9,074 nucleotides of DNA from an uncultured Acidimicrobiales bacterium (GCA_938091985.1 CALKOE010000302.1:1-9074); one strand, 5' to 3'; counted from the first letter of the stretch, positions 1 through 6,952 are shown. Made by a program: numbers and translations. The notes: generated by a model from the letters alone, not told the origin.

Positions 1-209
1 CGCCGAGGCCAACGGCGCGGCCGGGGACGGGAGCGTTTACCATCCACGCGGACGCCACCGGCAACGCCAGCCACGGATGGACGCCGCAGCAGGCCGAGAC
101 GTTCGCCGCGATGTTGACCGCTCGGGGTTACACCGATGCGGCGGTGACCAACCACGATCTCGGCAAGCGTCAGGTCGTCACCGTCGAAGCCCGGCTCGGA
201 GTTGGCTGA
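1..209 (+). CDS. 3' end of a probable SAM-dependent methyltransferase (partial)
   Basis: An open frame enters from the left edge (first full codon at base 3) and stops at TGA 207-209. The roughly 68 visible residues run through FTIHAD, then HGWTPQQAETFAAMLTARGYTD, then a final basic strand KRQVVTVEARL. This pattern (strand, helix with an AGF/RGYTD-like turn, closing strand VVTVEAR) resembles the last alpha-beta unit of class I SAM methyltransferases. The SAM-binding core is outside the window, so the assignment is by resemblance of the tail only. The next gene starts 2 nt after the stop, which suggests co-transcription with the DUF1214 gene. It could instead be another Rossmann-like or unknown protein. 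Confidence 0.45.
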   Translation, partial: PRPTARPGTGAFTIHADATGNASHGWTPQQAETFAAMLTARGYTDAAVTNHDLGKRQVVTVEARLGVG

Positions 210-211
210 AC

Positions 212-1399
212 ATGTCTGACATCCGCGGAGCATGGATCGACTTTTGTGACGAGCTGAAGGGTGCCGTCGACTATGTCTTCGAACCCGACCAGGTGACCGA
301 CTCGGCGATCGACGAGGCCGAGGGTGTGCGCCATGTCCTGCGGTCCCTGATCAAGGCATCGCTCGCGACATTCGAGAATTCCGATGCGCAGTACCCCGAG
401 CTGGGGTGGTTCCACCCGAGCAAGATGGGGCTCGACAACCCCGACGCCTTCTACCAAAGCGCCCCGGTCGACCTGCACCACACCTATGAGCTCTCGGGCA
501 ACGTCGGTTCGGTCGCGTACTTCGGGATCGCGTTGATGAGCATGTCGTGGGGCACCGGCGAGGTCGAGATGCTGCGGAGCATCAATGTGGCGGAACTCGC
601 TCCTGATGAGCACGGAGACTTCTTGGTCACGCTCAGCTCACACGCTGATCCGGGCGACACCGGTCATCCCTGGTTTCAGCTGCCGGAGAAGCGCACCTCG
701 CTTCTGGTTCGACAGTTCTTGTCGGACTGGGAGACCGAGGAGGTCGCCCGGATGTCGTTGCGCTGTGTCGATCCCGACCCAGTGCAGTCCCGGATCTCGC
801 CCGACGAGCTTGTGGCCAAGCTCGGTCGAGTCGCCACCGAGGTGAACCGGGTCCCGCAGCATTGGAACGACTACTACCGCCAACACATCTCCCGAGGAGA
901 GGTGAACTCGTTCGAACACATCGAGCCGGTGCCCGCCGAAGACGTCGGCGCGTTGGGCGGGTCGACGGAGCAGCACTACGGCGAGGCCTGGTTCGAGATC
1001 GGTCCCGGCGAGGCACTCCTCGTCGAGGTCGAGGTTCCCGACTGCGTCTATTGGAACGTGCAGCTCGGCGATGTCTGGGGCCAATCGGTCGATTGGGTGA
1101 ACCGCCAGACGAGCCTGAGTGGGGCACAAGCGGTGCTCGACGGTGGCATGTTCCGCGCCGTCTTGAGCCACGAGGATCCCGGCTACGCCAACTGGCTCGA
1201 TCTCCACGACCTGGCGCAGGGTCTTGTGTTGTTCCGTTGGAACCAGTCGGAGATCGTGCCGGTTCCCTCGGCTCGACTGATGCCGATCAGTGAACTGGCG
1301 TCAGCGATGCCGGCGAGCGAGCGTGCGGTCACCCCAGAGGAACGGACCGAGATTCTGATTCGCCGGCGGCGAGCCGCGCTTGCTCGGTTCATTCGCTAG
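212..1399 (+). CDS. DUF1214 domain-containing protein
   Basis: This is a 395-residue protein. The same frame is open back to base 77, but ATG 212 is preferred: it follows the upstream gene's stop by 2 nt, has a GGAG at 198-201, and the residues before it are arginine-rich out-of-frame translation of the methyltransferase tail. The C-terminal part (about 255-345) looks like DUF1214: YGEAWFEIGPGEALLVEVE, then YWNVQLGDVWGQSVDW, then DPG (322-324), NWLD (327-330) and a late FRW (341-343). The N-terminal 250 residues are soluble and mostly acidic. No signal peptide or membrane span is visible. The family has no firmly established biochemical role; members often sit with sulfotransferase-, steroid- or hydrocarbon-related genes in actinobacteria. 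Here it is followed after 19 bp by a SnoaL-like gene, so a shared oxidative or lipid pathway is possible but unproven. Confidence 0.8.
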   Translation: MSDIRGAWIDFCDELKGAVDYVFEPDQVTDSAIDEAEGVRHVLRSLIKASLATFENSDAQYPELGWFHPSKMGLDNPDAFYQSAPVDLHHTYELSGNVGSVAYFGIALMSMSWGTGEVEMLRSINVAELAPDEHGDFLVTLSSHADPGDTGHPWFQLPEKRTSLLVRQFLSDWETEEVARMSLRCVDPDPVQSRISPDELVAKLGRVATEVNRVPQHWNDYYRQHISRGEVNSFEHIEPVPAEDVGALGGSTEQHYGEAWFEIGPGEALLVEVEVPDCVYWNVQLGDVWGQSVDWVNRQTSLSGAQAVLDGGMFRAVLSHEDPGYANWLDLHDLAQGLVLFRWNQSEIVPVPSARLMPISELASAMPASERAVTPEERTEILIRRRRAALARFIR

Positions 1400-1418
1400 C
1401 CGAGGGTAGGGAGACACC

Positions 1419-1955
1419 ATGTCAGGAATCGACGAGGCGGCCATGCAGAACGCCATCGACACCATCGAGATCCAGCAGGTTCTCAACAAGTACGCGGTCG
1501 CGGTCGACGCCCGCCACCGAGAGCTCATGTATGAGTGCTTCACCGAAGACGCCTACATCGACCTTTCAGGGACCGGTATCTACAACCCGCGTGACTACAT
1601 CGAGGGGGGCAAGGGCTCCTACAAGATCTTCGACGCCACCCAGCACGCAATCAGCACGCCCGTCATCCACATCACGGGCGATACGGCCAGCTCACGCTGC
1701 TACTTCGTGGCCCAACATGTGCGCAATGCCCTGAAGCCGAACCCGTGCCTGATCATCGGTGGCAACTACGACGATGAGTTGGTGCGGACCACCGACGGCT
1801 GGCGGATCACGAAGCGAACCGGCACGGCAACCTGGTACGACGGCAATCCCGAAGTGCTGAACATCCCTGGCGTCCCCGGCTTCCCTGATGCCCCCGGTAG
1901 CCCTGAGTGGACGGAGATCCGCGAGGTCCCGAGCTGGCTGCGGTGGAGCCCCTAG
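1419..1955 (+). CDS. SnoaL-like (NTF2-fold) protein
   Basis: This 178-residue protein starts at ATG 1419 with a good AGGGAG Shine-Dalgarno at 1408-1413. An N-terminal helix (about 9-25, AMQNAIDTIEIQQVLNKYA) is followed by the typical NTF2/SnoaL stretch AVDARHRELMYECFTEDAYID (26-48). Later come QHAIST (75-80), an alternating strand region, and GGNYDDELVRTTDGWRITKR (114-133), the closing beta-sheet motif with the usual DGWRI. The fold forms a cone-shaped pocket; members act as small isomerases, hydrolases or dehydratases, or simply bind ligands. His76 and His84 are candidate pocket residues, but the reaction cannot be predicted. A proline-rich tail (about 143-178) extends past the core. It probably shares a transcript with the DUF1214 gene. 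Its stop TAG overlaps the stop of the convergent dioxygenase gene. Confidence 0.85.
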   Translation: MSGIDEAAMQNAIDTIEIQQVLNKYAVAVDARHRELMYECFTEDAYIDLSGTGIYNPRDYIEGGKGSYKIFDATQHAISTPVIHITGDTASSRCYFVAQHVRNALKPNPCLIIGGNYDDELVRTTDGWRITKRTGTATWYDGNPEVLNIPGVPGFPDAPGSPEWTEIREVPSWLRWSP

Positions 1956-2740
1956 TCCACGAGTTCGCCGGCGCGCAGCAAGGGCATGAACTGGTGAATC
2001 GGGTTCTTCCAGCCGCCGAGGTCGGCGAATCCGAGGTCGTCGGTGCCTGCCGCGCAGCAGTGGTAGACCATCGCCGCTCGCATGGCGTTCGACTCGTTGT
2101 CGGTCGACCGATGCATCAGATGGCTGTCGAACACCAGTAGATCGCCGGGCTGCATCGTGACAGCAACGCTGTCCGTCATGTCGTGGTCGACGATCTCGAC
2201 GTAGCCCAGGTTGGCGTCGGGTCGCCGGTCTTCGACGTGGGTGTGCACGGGCTCTTGGTGGCTGCCGGGGAGTACGTGGAGACACCCGTTCTCCAATGTC
2301 GCCTCGGTGATCGCGAGCCACAGCCCGACGATCGGACGAGCCGGCACGAACGGGAAGTAGTAGCTGTCCTGGTGCCACGGCTGGCCCCAGGCACCGGGAT
2401 TCTTGAAGATGAATTGGGAGAGAAAGCAGTCGACGTCGGGCCCGATCAGATCTTGCAGCACGGCAGCGATCCGCTCGTCGTGCAGAAACGACGCGAACTC
2501 CTCACGGTCGTGGAGCGTGAACACCTTCGAGATGAAATCTTCGGGTTTCTCGCCCGCCCACCCGGCTTGCGACTCGGGAGCAATGACGATTCCGCTCGGC
2601 ACGACGTCGTCTTCGTCGGCCTGGCGGACGATGGTCACCACCTCGTCGAGCATTGCCTCGCCGATGTCGGCGCTCGCAAAGGAATCGGTGCGTACGAACC
2701 CGTCGGTGGTGTAGCCCTGAAGCTGCATCAGTGCGACCAT
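1952..2740 (-). CDS. Phytanoyl-CoA dioxygenase (PhyH) family protein
   Basis: As called here it has 262 residues and is a probable non-heme Fe(II)/2-oxoglutarate-dependent oxygenase. The facial triad is visible: His123-x-Asp125 in the motif PWHQDSYYF, and distal His210 in HLMHRSTDNES. Arg221 (NAMRAAM) fits the usual 2-oxoglutarate carboxylate ligand. Other family marks are WLAITEATLENGCLHVLPGS (141-160) and the QPGDLLVFDSHLMH strand before the distal His. The start is uncertain: ATG 2740 and ATG 2728 are both possible and neither has a clear Shine-Dalgarno. The frame is open to 2857, but that extension is antisense to the racemase gene start and is rejected. The substrate is unknown; the family hydroxylates acyl-CoAs, amino-acid derivatives and natural products. 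It is divergent from the racemase gene, so a link to amino-acid metabolism is conceivable. Confidence 0.88.
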   Translation of the reverse strand: MVALMQLQGYTTDGFVRTDSFASADIGEAMLDEVVTIVRQADEDDVVPSGIVIAPESQAGWAGEKPEDFISKVFTLHDREEFASFLHDERIAAVLQDLIGPDVDCFLSQFIFKNPGAWGQPWHQDSYYFPFVPARPIVGLWLAITEATLENGCLHVLPGSHQEPVHTHVEDRRPDANLGYVEIVDHDMTDSVAVTMQPGDLLVFDSHLMHRSTDNESNAMRAAMVYHCCAAGTDDLGFADLGGWKNPIHQFMPLLRAGELVD

Positions 2741-2754
2741 AGCTGCGAGCTGCA

Positions 2755-2760
2755 GGGGGA
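2755..2760 (+). promoter_or_regulatory. Ribosome binding site of the Asp/Glu-type racemase gene
   Basis: The purine run GGGGGA lies 5 nt before ATG 2766. It supports that start and fixes the divergent gap to the PhyH gene at 25 bp. Confidence 0.6.
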
Positions 2761-2765
2761 ACGGA

Positions 2766-3584
2766 ATGAAGATCAGCGTGATCACGGTCGCAAAGTTTCC
2801 GGCCGAGTACGCACCGGTGATGAGCGCCCGGTTCCAGGAGCAGTACGGCGACGTCATCCGAGCTGATACTGAGCTCGTCGTCCGCGGTTTGGCGGCCGCT
2901 CCCGCGCCGAAGCCCGAGCGTCTGCCCGACTATCGCAATCACTACTACGCGATGCTGCTCGAAAACGAGGTTGTGAAGTCGGTGCTCGCTGCGGAAGCCG
3001 ACGGCGTCGACGCGGTCGTGGTCAACTGTTTCGACGATCCTGGTGTACGTGCCGCGAGAGCCGTCGCCGACGTTCCGGTCTTCGGCATCTGCGAACCGTC
3101 TCTCCATTTCGCCTGTCAGCTCGGGCGCACGGTTGGCGCGCTGGTTCCCGACCTACCGGGACAGGTCGGGTACGTACAGCAGCAGATCGTCGACCACGGG
3201 TTGGCGGGGCGGTTTCTGCCCGGCGGCGTTCGCACGGAGGGCAAGCCGTTCGTCGAGTCGCAGCCAGAGTCCGACGCTCATCCTGAAGCGATGGCCGGGC
3301 GGGTGCGGGCTGAAGCCGAGCAGCTGGTGCGAGATGGCGCCGATGTCGTCCTGGTCGCCTGTGGCGGTCTCGGCGAGGTCTGTGATCGTGTCGGGCTGCA
3401 CCACCTCACGGTCGACGACCGCCCGGTTCCGTTGGTCACGCCGCTGCCGGTTGCGTTGAAGCACGCCGAGATGATGATCGAGATGCAGGAGGCGCAGGGC
3501 TTCCCCATTCCCAGTCAGGCGCACGACGGATTCCGACTGTCGCCCACGGACCGGGTCCGCCTTCAGGAAGGGTTTGAGGTCTGA
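2766..3584 (+). CDS. Asp/Glu/hydantoin racemase family protein
   Basis: This 272-residue protein belongs to the cofactor-independent two-cysteine racemase superfamily (aspartate, glutamate and hydantoin racemases, arylmalonate decarboxylase, maleate isomerase). The opening strand MKISVITVAKFP is typical. The first catalytic cysteine is Cys88 in VVVNCFDDPG (85-93), the family's xxCFxDPG motif. The second is Cys199 in VVLVACGGLGE (194-204). Both are present, so the active site appears intact. CEPSLHFACQLG (109-120) matches the conserved helix that follows the first cysteine loop. Such enzymes abstract the alpha proton of an amino acid, hydantoin or related acid by two-thiol chemistry without PLP. 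Residues 40-60 and 150-175 form less conserved insertions. The next gene, a dehydrogenase, starts 2 nt after the stop, so the two are surely co-translated. The exact substrate cannot be assigned; hydantoin or allantoin racemase and aspartate-type enzymes are all possible. Confidence 0.85.
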   Translation: MKISVITVAKFPAEYAPVMSARFQEQYGDVIRADTELVVRGLAAAPAPKPERLPDYRNHYYAMLLENEVVKSVLAAEADGVDAVVVNCFDDPGVRAARAVADVPVFGICEPSLHFACQLGRTVGALVPDLPGQVGYVQQQIVDHGLAGRFLPGGVRTEGKPFVESQPESDAHPEAMAGRVRAEAEQLVRDGADVVLVACGGLGEVCDRVGLHHLTVDDRPVPLVTPLPVALKHAEMMIEMQEAQGFPIPSQAHDGFRLSPTDRVRLQEGFEV

Positions 3585-3586
3585 TC

Positions 3587-4621
3587 ATGACGCAGAAGAT
3601 GACTGCCTTTCGCCTGCTCGAGTGGGGCGGTTCACCCCAGCGAGCCGAAGTTGACATCCCGCAGCCAGCGGCCGGTCAGGTCTTGGTGAGAGTGGCCGGC
3701 GTCGGCGTGTGTGGCTCGGATCCGAAGATGAGCAACCTGCCGGCGGTCGTTGGCGACATGTTCGGCTGGAACATGCCGTTCACGCTCGGCCACGAGGTCG
3801 GCGGATGGATCGAAGAGCTCGGCGATGGGGTCACCGGGTTCGACAAGGGCGACCCGGTCGTGCTCGTGAGCTCGCACTCCTGCGGGGCCTGCTCCTACTG
3901 CCTCGAGGGGCACGACATCAACTGTGTCGAGGGCCATGCCGGGCGCGGCTACGGACGAGATGGCGGCCTCGCTCCCTACGTGCTGGTCGAGCATGTACGC
4001 GAGATCATCAAGCTCGTCTCACTCGACCCCGCGACGGCTGGTCCGCTGGTCGACGCCGGGTCCACCGCGTATCACGGAGTCAGACGTGTCCTGCCGAAAC
4101 TCACGCCGGGGTCCACCGCCGTGGTGATCGGGGCCGGCGGCTTGGGGAGTTACGCGATTCAGCTGTTGAAGGTGCTGAGCCCGGCCCGCGTCGTTGCCGT
4201 CGACACCAACCCGGCCCGGCTCGACTTCGCCCGGGAGTTGGGTGCCGACGAGACCTTCGAGAGCAGCGACCCGGTCGGTGCCGAGGGTGCCGCCGTGGTG
4301 ATGGACTTCGTCGGCATCGACGACACGATCCGTTCCGGCATTCGGTGCTTGCGTAAGGGCGGGAGCTTCGTGCTGGTCGGCTCGGGTGGGGGCACACTCC
4401 GCGAGGGTTGGTACAGCGCCCTGCCCAAGGACGGCGAGATCTTCACCTACGAGGGTGCGACGATCGCTGACACGCGGGCAGTCATCGCGCTGGCCGAGGC
4501 GGGCGACATTCGCGTCGATGTCGAGGAGTTCTCCTTCGACGACATTGAGGTCGCCTACCAGCGCCTGCAGCAGGGAGAACTGCAAGGAAGAGCCGTGATC
4601 AGAGTCGCCGACACGTCCTGA
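3587..4621 (+). CDS. Zinc-dependent MDR alcohol dehydrogenase
   Basis: This 344-residue medium-chain dehydrogenase has both zinc sites. Catalytic zinc ligands are Cys42 (GVGVCGSD), His69-Glu70 (LGHEVGG) and probably Asp157 (VDAGSTAYH). The structural zinc lobe has four cysteines with family spacing: Cys99, Cys102, Cys105 and Cys113. The nucleotide-binding domain begins at GAGGLG (182-187), and Asp206 at the end of the second strand (VVAVDTN) suggests NAD rather than NADP. It oxidises a secondary or primary alcohol, or reduces the matching carbonyl; the substrate is unknown. The length is normal for the NAD-dependent alcohol dehydrogenase group. It follows the racemase gene by 2 nt and is followed by a hairpin-bearing gap, so it probably ends a two-gene unit or is separated by attenuation from the DUF1611 gene. 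Confidence 0.92.
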   Translation: MTQKMTAFRLLEWGGSPQRAEVDIPQPAAGQVLVRVAGVGVCGSDPKMSNLPAVVGDMFGWNMPFTLGHEVGGWIEELGDGVTGFDKGDPVVLVSSHSCGACSYCLEGHDINCVEGHAGRGYGRDGGLAPYVLVEHVREIIKLVSLDPATAGPLVDAGSTAYHGVRRVLPKLTPGSTAVVIGAGGLGSYAIQLLKVLSPARVVAVDTNPARLDFARELGADETFESSDPVGAEGAAVVMDFVGIDDTIRSGIRCLRKGGSFVLVGSGGGTLREGWYSALPKDGEIFTYEGATIADTRAVIALAEAGDIRVDVEEFSFDDIEVAYQRLQQGELQGRAVIRVADTS

Positions 4622-4649
4622 CGCGACGTTCTCGGCCTGCCGCTCGTAG

Positions 4650-4683
4650 GGTCCCCAATGCAAGCCACTTCTTGGTGGGGACC
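4650..4683 (+). terminator. Strong hairpin downstream of the dehydrogenase gene
   Basis: The arms GGTCCCCA (4650-4657) and TGGGGACC (4676-4683) are perfectly complementary (8 bp). A nested CAAG/CTTG pair (4661-4664 with 4671-4674) closes part of the loop. It lies 29 bp after the dehydrogenase stop. No T tract follows directly, so it is either an actinobacterial-style terminator without a U tail, a processing or stabilising stem, or part of a leader for the DUF1611 gene. Confidence 0.5.
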
Positions 4684-4694
4684 TCTCGTCGACT

Positions 4695-4718
4695 TCTGGG
4701 CCACTCGTTTTGGCCAGA
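4695..4718 (+). promoter_or_regulatory. Second hairpin in the DUF1611 leader
   Basis: The arms TCTGG-G-CCA (4695-4703, one bulged G) and TGGCCAGA (4711-4718) pair around a 7-nt loop. A pyrimidine-rich stretch follows (4719-4730), so a weak terminator role is also possible. It begins 11 nt after the first hairpin ends and lies 42 nt upstream of ATG 4761. The tandem layout suggests termination plus leader control; I recognise no known riboswitch. Confidence 0.4.
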
Positions 4719-4751
4719 CATTTCCCTTTCGCCTCCTCTGAGTCATCTCGA

Positions 4752-4755
4752 GGAG
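4752..4755 (+). promoter_or_regulatory. Ribosome binding site that decides the DUF1611 start
   Basis: GGAG (within GAGGAG 4750-4755) lies 5 nt before ATG 4761. The same frame has an ATG at 4710, but that codon sits at the loop/arm junction of the second hairpin with no ribosome site, so 4761 is preferred. Confidence 0.7.
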
Positions 4756-4760
4756 ACGAC

Positions 4761-5894
4761 ATGTCCGATTCCCCAGAATTTCGCCCGTTCGACGCGCCCA
4801 CACCGATTGAGAGACCGAGGGCGGTCGTCTATTGCGAAGCCAACTTCGGCGCGATCGACGGCAAGACCGCCAACGGCTTGGTCCGCAACAGCGAGCGATA
4901 TGAGATCGTTTCGGTCATCGACAGCCAGCTGGCCGGTCAGGACACCGGCACGGTGCTCGATGGTGTCGCCAACGGCATCCCGCTCTGTCGTGATCTCGAC
5001 GATGCGATGGCTCAGGCTGATCCCATCCCGAGCTTGTTCATCGTCGGTGTCGCACCGACGAGCGGTCTGCTTTCGAGCTCTGAACGCGGCGTGCTGCTCG
5101 ACGCGATGAGCCGCGGACTGAATCTGGTCAACGGCCTCCATGAGTTCTTGAACGATGATCCCGAGTTTGCGGCAGCCGCGGCGATCAACAATGTCGTGAT
5201 CACCGATGTGCGCCGCCCCCGCAACAAGGTCGATCTACGGATGTTCACCGGCCGCATCCTCGACGTGTCGTGTCCCCGGATTGCGGTGCTCGGCACCGAC
5301 GGGGCACTTGGCAAACGCACCACGGCCACGGTCTTGACGAGGGCACTGAACGAGCACGGCGTGAAGGCCGTCTTGGTGGGAACGGGCCAGACGAGCCTGA
5401 TCCAGGGTGCACGTCACGGCACCGCGCTCGACGCTGTGCCGGCTCAGTTTGTCACCGGCGAGCTCGAAGCTGCGGTGGTCGAAGCGTTCGAAACCGAAGA
5501 TCCCGACGTGATCATCGTCGAGGGTCAGGGCGCGCTCAGCCACCCGACCTACCTGAGTTCCACGGCCGTCCTACGGGGCAGCCGACCGGCCGCCGTGGTT
5601 CTGCAGCACGCACCGGCTCGGAAGACGATCAGCGACTTTCCGACGTTCCCGATGCCGACACCGGCCAGCGAGATCAACCTCATCGAGACCTTCGCCGACA
5701 CCAAGGTGATCGGCTTGACGATCAATCACGAGGACATGACCGACAGCGAGGTCACCGCGGCCATCACGATGTATGAGCTCGAGCTGGGGATCCCGGCCAC
5801 CGACGCCCTCACCCGGCCGACCGGCCGGCTCCTCGACATGGTCTTCGCGGCGTTCCCAGATCTGGAAGAGAAGGCACCGATCGCGGTGACGTGA
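4761..5894 (+). CDS. DUF1611 family protein, DgcN-like (putative D-amino-acid N-acetyltransferase)
   Basis: This 377-residue protein has the two-domain DUF1611 architecture. The N-terminal Rossmann-like part (about 18-165) contains GKTANGLVRNSERYEIVSVID (34-54), the glycine-containing VGVAPTSGLL (95-104), GLHEFLNDD (125-133) and TDVRRPR (148-154). The C-terminal P-loop-like part (about 172-377) contains GTDGALGKRTT (178-188), GTGQTS (207-212), EGQGALSHPTY (254-264) and LQHAPAR (281-287). All are family signatures. The one odd point is Gly181, where many members have Cys (GTDCAxGKRT). To my knowledge one characterised DUF1611 member, DgcN, N-acetylates D-glutamate so that a partner racemase can invert the N-acetyl product; older database names (epimerase/dehydratase) are misleading. 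Here the partner is the overlapping Orr-like racemase gene. The acyl donor and substrate are inferred, not shown. Confidence 0.85.
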   Translation: MSDSPEFRPFDAPTPIERPRAVVYCEANFGAIDGKTANGLVRNSERYEIVSVIDSQLAGQDTGTVLDGVANGIPLCRDLDDAMAQADPIPSLFIVGVAPTSGLLSSSERGVLLDAMSRGLNLVNGLHEFLNDDPEFAAAAAINNVVITDVRRPRNKVDLRMFTGRILDVSCPRIAVLGTDGALGKRTTATVLTRALNEHGVKAVLVGTGQTSLIQGARHGTALDAVPAQFVTGELEAAVVEAFETEDPDVIIVEGQGALSHPTYLSSTAVLRGSRPAAVVLQHAPARKTISDFPTFPMPTPASEINLIETFADTKVIGLTINHEDMTDSEVTAAITMYELELGIPATDALTRPTGRLLDMVFAAFPDLEEKAPIAVT

Positions 5895-6943
5895 CCGGCC
5901 TGCGTCTCGAGATCGACCTCGAGAAGATCGGTCACAACGCAGCGACGCTCGTGGAGCGGGCGGCACAACGTGGTGTCTCCATCACCGCCGTGACCAAGGC
6001 GATGCTCGGGTCTCCTGAGCTCGCCGGTGTTCTGGGGGCGGCCGGCGTGAGCGCGCTTGGCGACTCACGAATCGAGAACATCGAACGGATGCGAGCTGCC
6101 GGAATCGAGCAACCGATGCTGCTGCTCCGCTCGCCGGTGCTCAGCCAGATCGGTCGCGTCGTCGAGTCCGCCACGATGAGCGTCAACTCGGAGACCGAGG
6201 TGCTTTCTGCACTGGACTCGGCTGCTCGGTCAGCGGGTCGAGTTCATGACGTGATGCTCATGGTCGAGCTCGGCGACCTCCGCGAAGGCGTGATGCCCGA
6301 TCAGCTGAACGAGACGGTGCGCCACGTGATCGGGTTGCCGTCCCTTCGCCTCCGCGGCATCGGGGCGAACCTGGCCTGTCGGTTCGGCGTTGAGCCGAGC
6401 AGCGAGAACATGGGCGACCTATCGGCGATGGTCGAGTCGGTCGAGACGACGTTCGGCATCGAGATCGCGATCGTGTCGGGTGGGAACTCGGCCAACCTCG
6501 ACTGGGCCCTCGACTCGTCGGATCTCGGGCGCATCAACAACCTTCGGCTCGGCGAGTCCGTTCTCCTCGGGCGTGAGCCATTGCGGCGCCGCGCGATCTC
6601 CGGCCTCCACACCGATGCCTTTGTGCTGGTCGCCGAAGTGATCGAGTCGAACCGCAAGCCGACCGCTCCATGGGGGCGGGCCGCACAGAATTCGTTCGGC
6701 GAGACCCCGAAGACCGACGACCGAGGCGACATCTGGCAGACGATCCTCGCGGTCGGTCGACAAGACACCGACACCGCAGACCTGTCGGCGCCGGAGGGGG
6801 TTGACGTGCTGTCGGCCAGTAGCGACCACCTCATCGTCCAGACCCGAGAGCGGATGACCCCAGGCGACGAGATCAGCTTCGAACCCGGTTATTCGGCGCT
6901 GCTGCGATCCATGACCTCACCATTCGTGACCAAGCGCCTCTGA
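5891..6943 (+). CDS. PLP-dependent amino acid racemase, ornithine racemase (Orr)-like
   Basis: This 350-residue fold-type III PLP enzyme resembles ornithine racemase and the COG3457 predicted amino acid racemases. Lys36 in ITAVTKAMLG (31-40) is the expected PLP Schiff-base lysine. Further matches are GDSRIENIERMR (57-68), MVELGDLREGV (124-134), GIGANLACRFGV (157-168), SGGNSANL (196-203), NNLRLGESVLLGRE (216-229, phosphate-binding region), a FGETPKTDDRG segment (269-279), LAVGRQDTD (286-294) and SASSDHLIV (308-316). The start is GTG 5891, inside the DUF1611 stop (GTGA overlap 5891-5894), the classic layout for translational coupling and stoichiometric expression. It would interconvert D- and L-forms of a basic or other amino acid. 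The real substrate cannot be read; an N-acyl amino acid is a speculative alternative given the DUF1611 partner. The convergent dehydrogenase gene ends 9 bp downstream. Confidence 0.88.
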   Translation: MTGLRLEIDLEKIGHNAATLVERAAQRGVSITAVTKAMLGSPELAGVLGAAGVSALGDSRIENIERMRAAGIEQPMLLLRSPVLSQIGRVVESATMSVNSETEVLSALDSAARSAGRVHDVMLMVELGDLREGVMPDQLNETVRHVIGLPSLRLRGIGANLACRFGVEPSSENMGDLSAMVESVETTFGIEIAIVSGGNSANLDWALDSSDLGRINNLRLGESVLLGREPLRRRAISGLHTDAFVLVAEVIESNRKPTAPWGRAAQNSFGETPKTDDRGDIWQTILAVGRQDTDTADLSAPEGVDVLSASSDHLIVQTRERMTPGDEISFEPGYSALLRSMTSPFVTKRL

Positions 6944-6952
6944 GGCACCCGT

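Noticed and set aside
77..211. N-terminal extension of the DUF1214 protein
   Set aside because: It is arginine-rich, overlaps the methyltransferase tail out of frame, and a better start with a ribosome site lies at 212.
2741..2857. Longer PhyH protein with a hydrophobic N-terminus that could look like a signal or membrane segment
   Set aside because: It is the antisense reading of the racemase start, and the conserved family region begins after residue 40 of that frame.
2183..2866. Plus-strand 227-residue open frame
   Set aside because: It is antisense to the PhyH gene, which has complete catalytic motifs; the frame shows no family pattern.
4019..4801. Minus-strand 260-residue open frame
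   Set aside because: It is a shadow of the dehydrogenase gene and its downstream gap, with no recognisable motif.
6944..6952. Terminator between the Orr-like gene and the convergent dehydrogenase
   Set aside because: The gap is only 9 bp and contains no inverted repeat.
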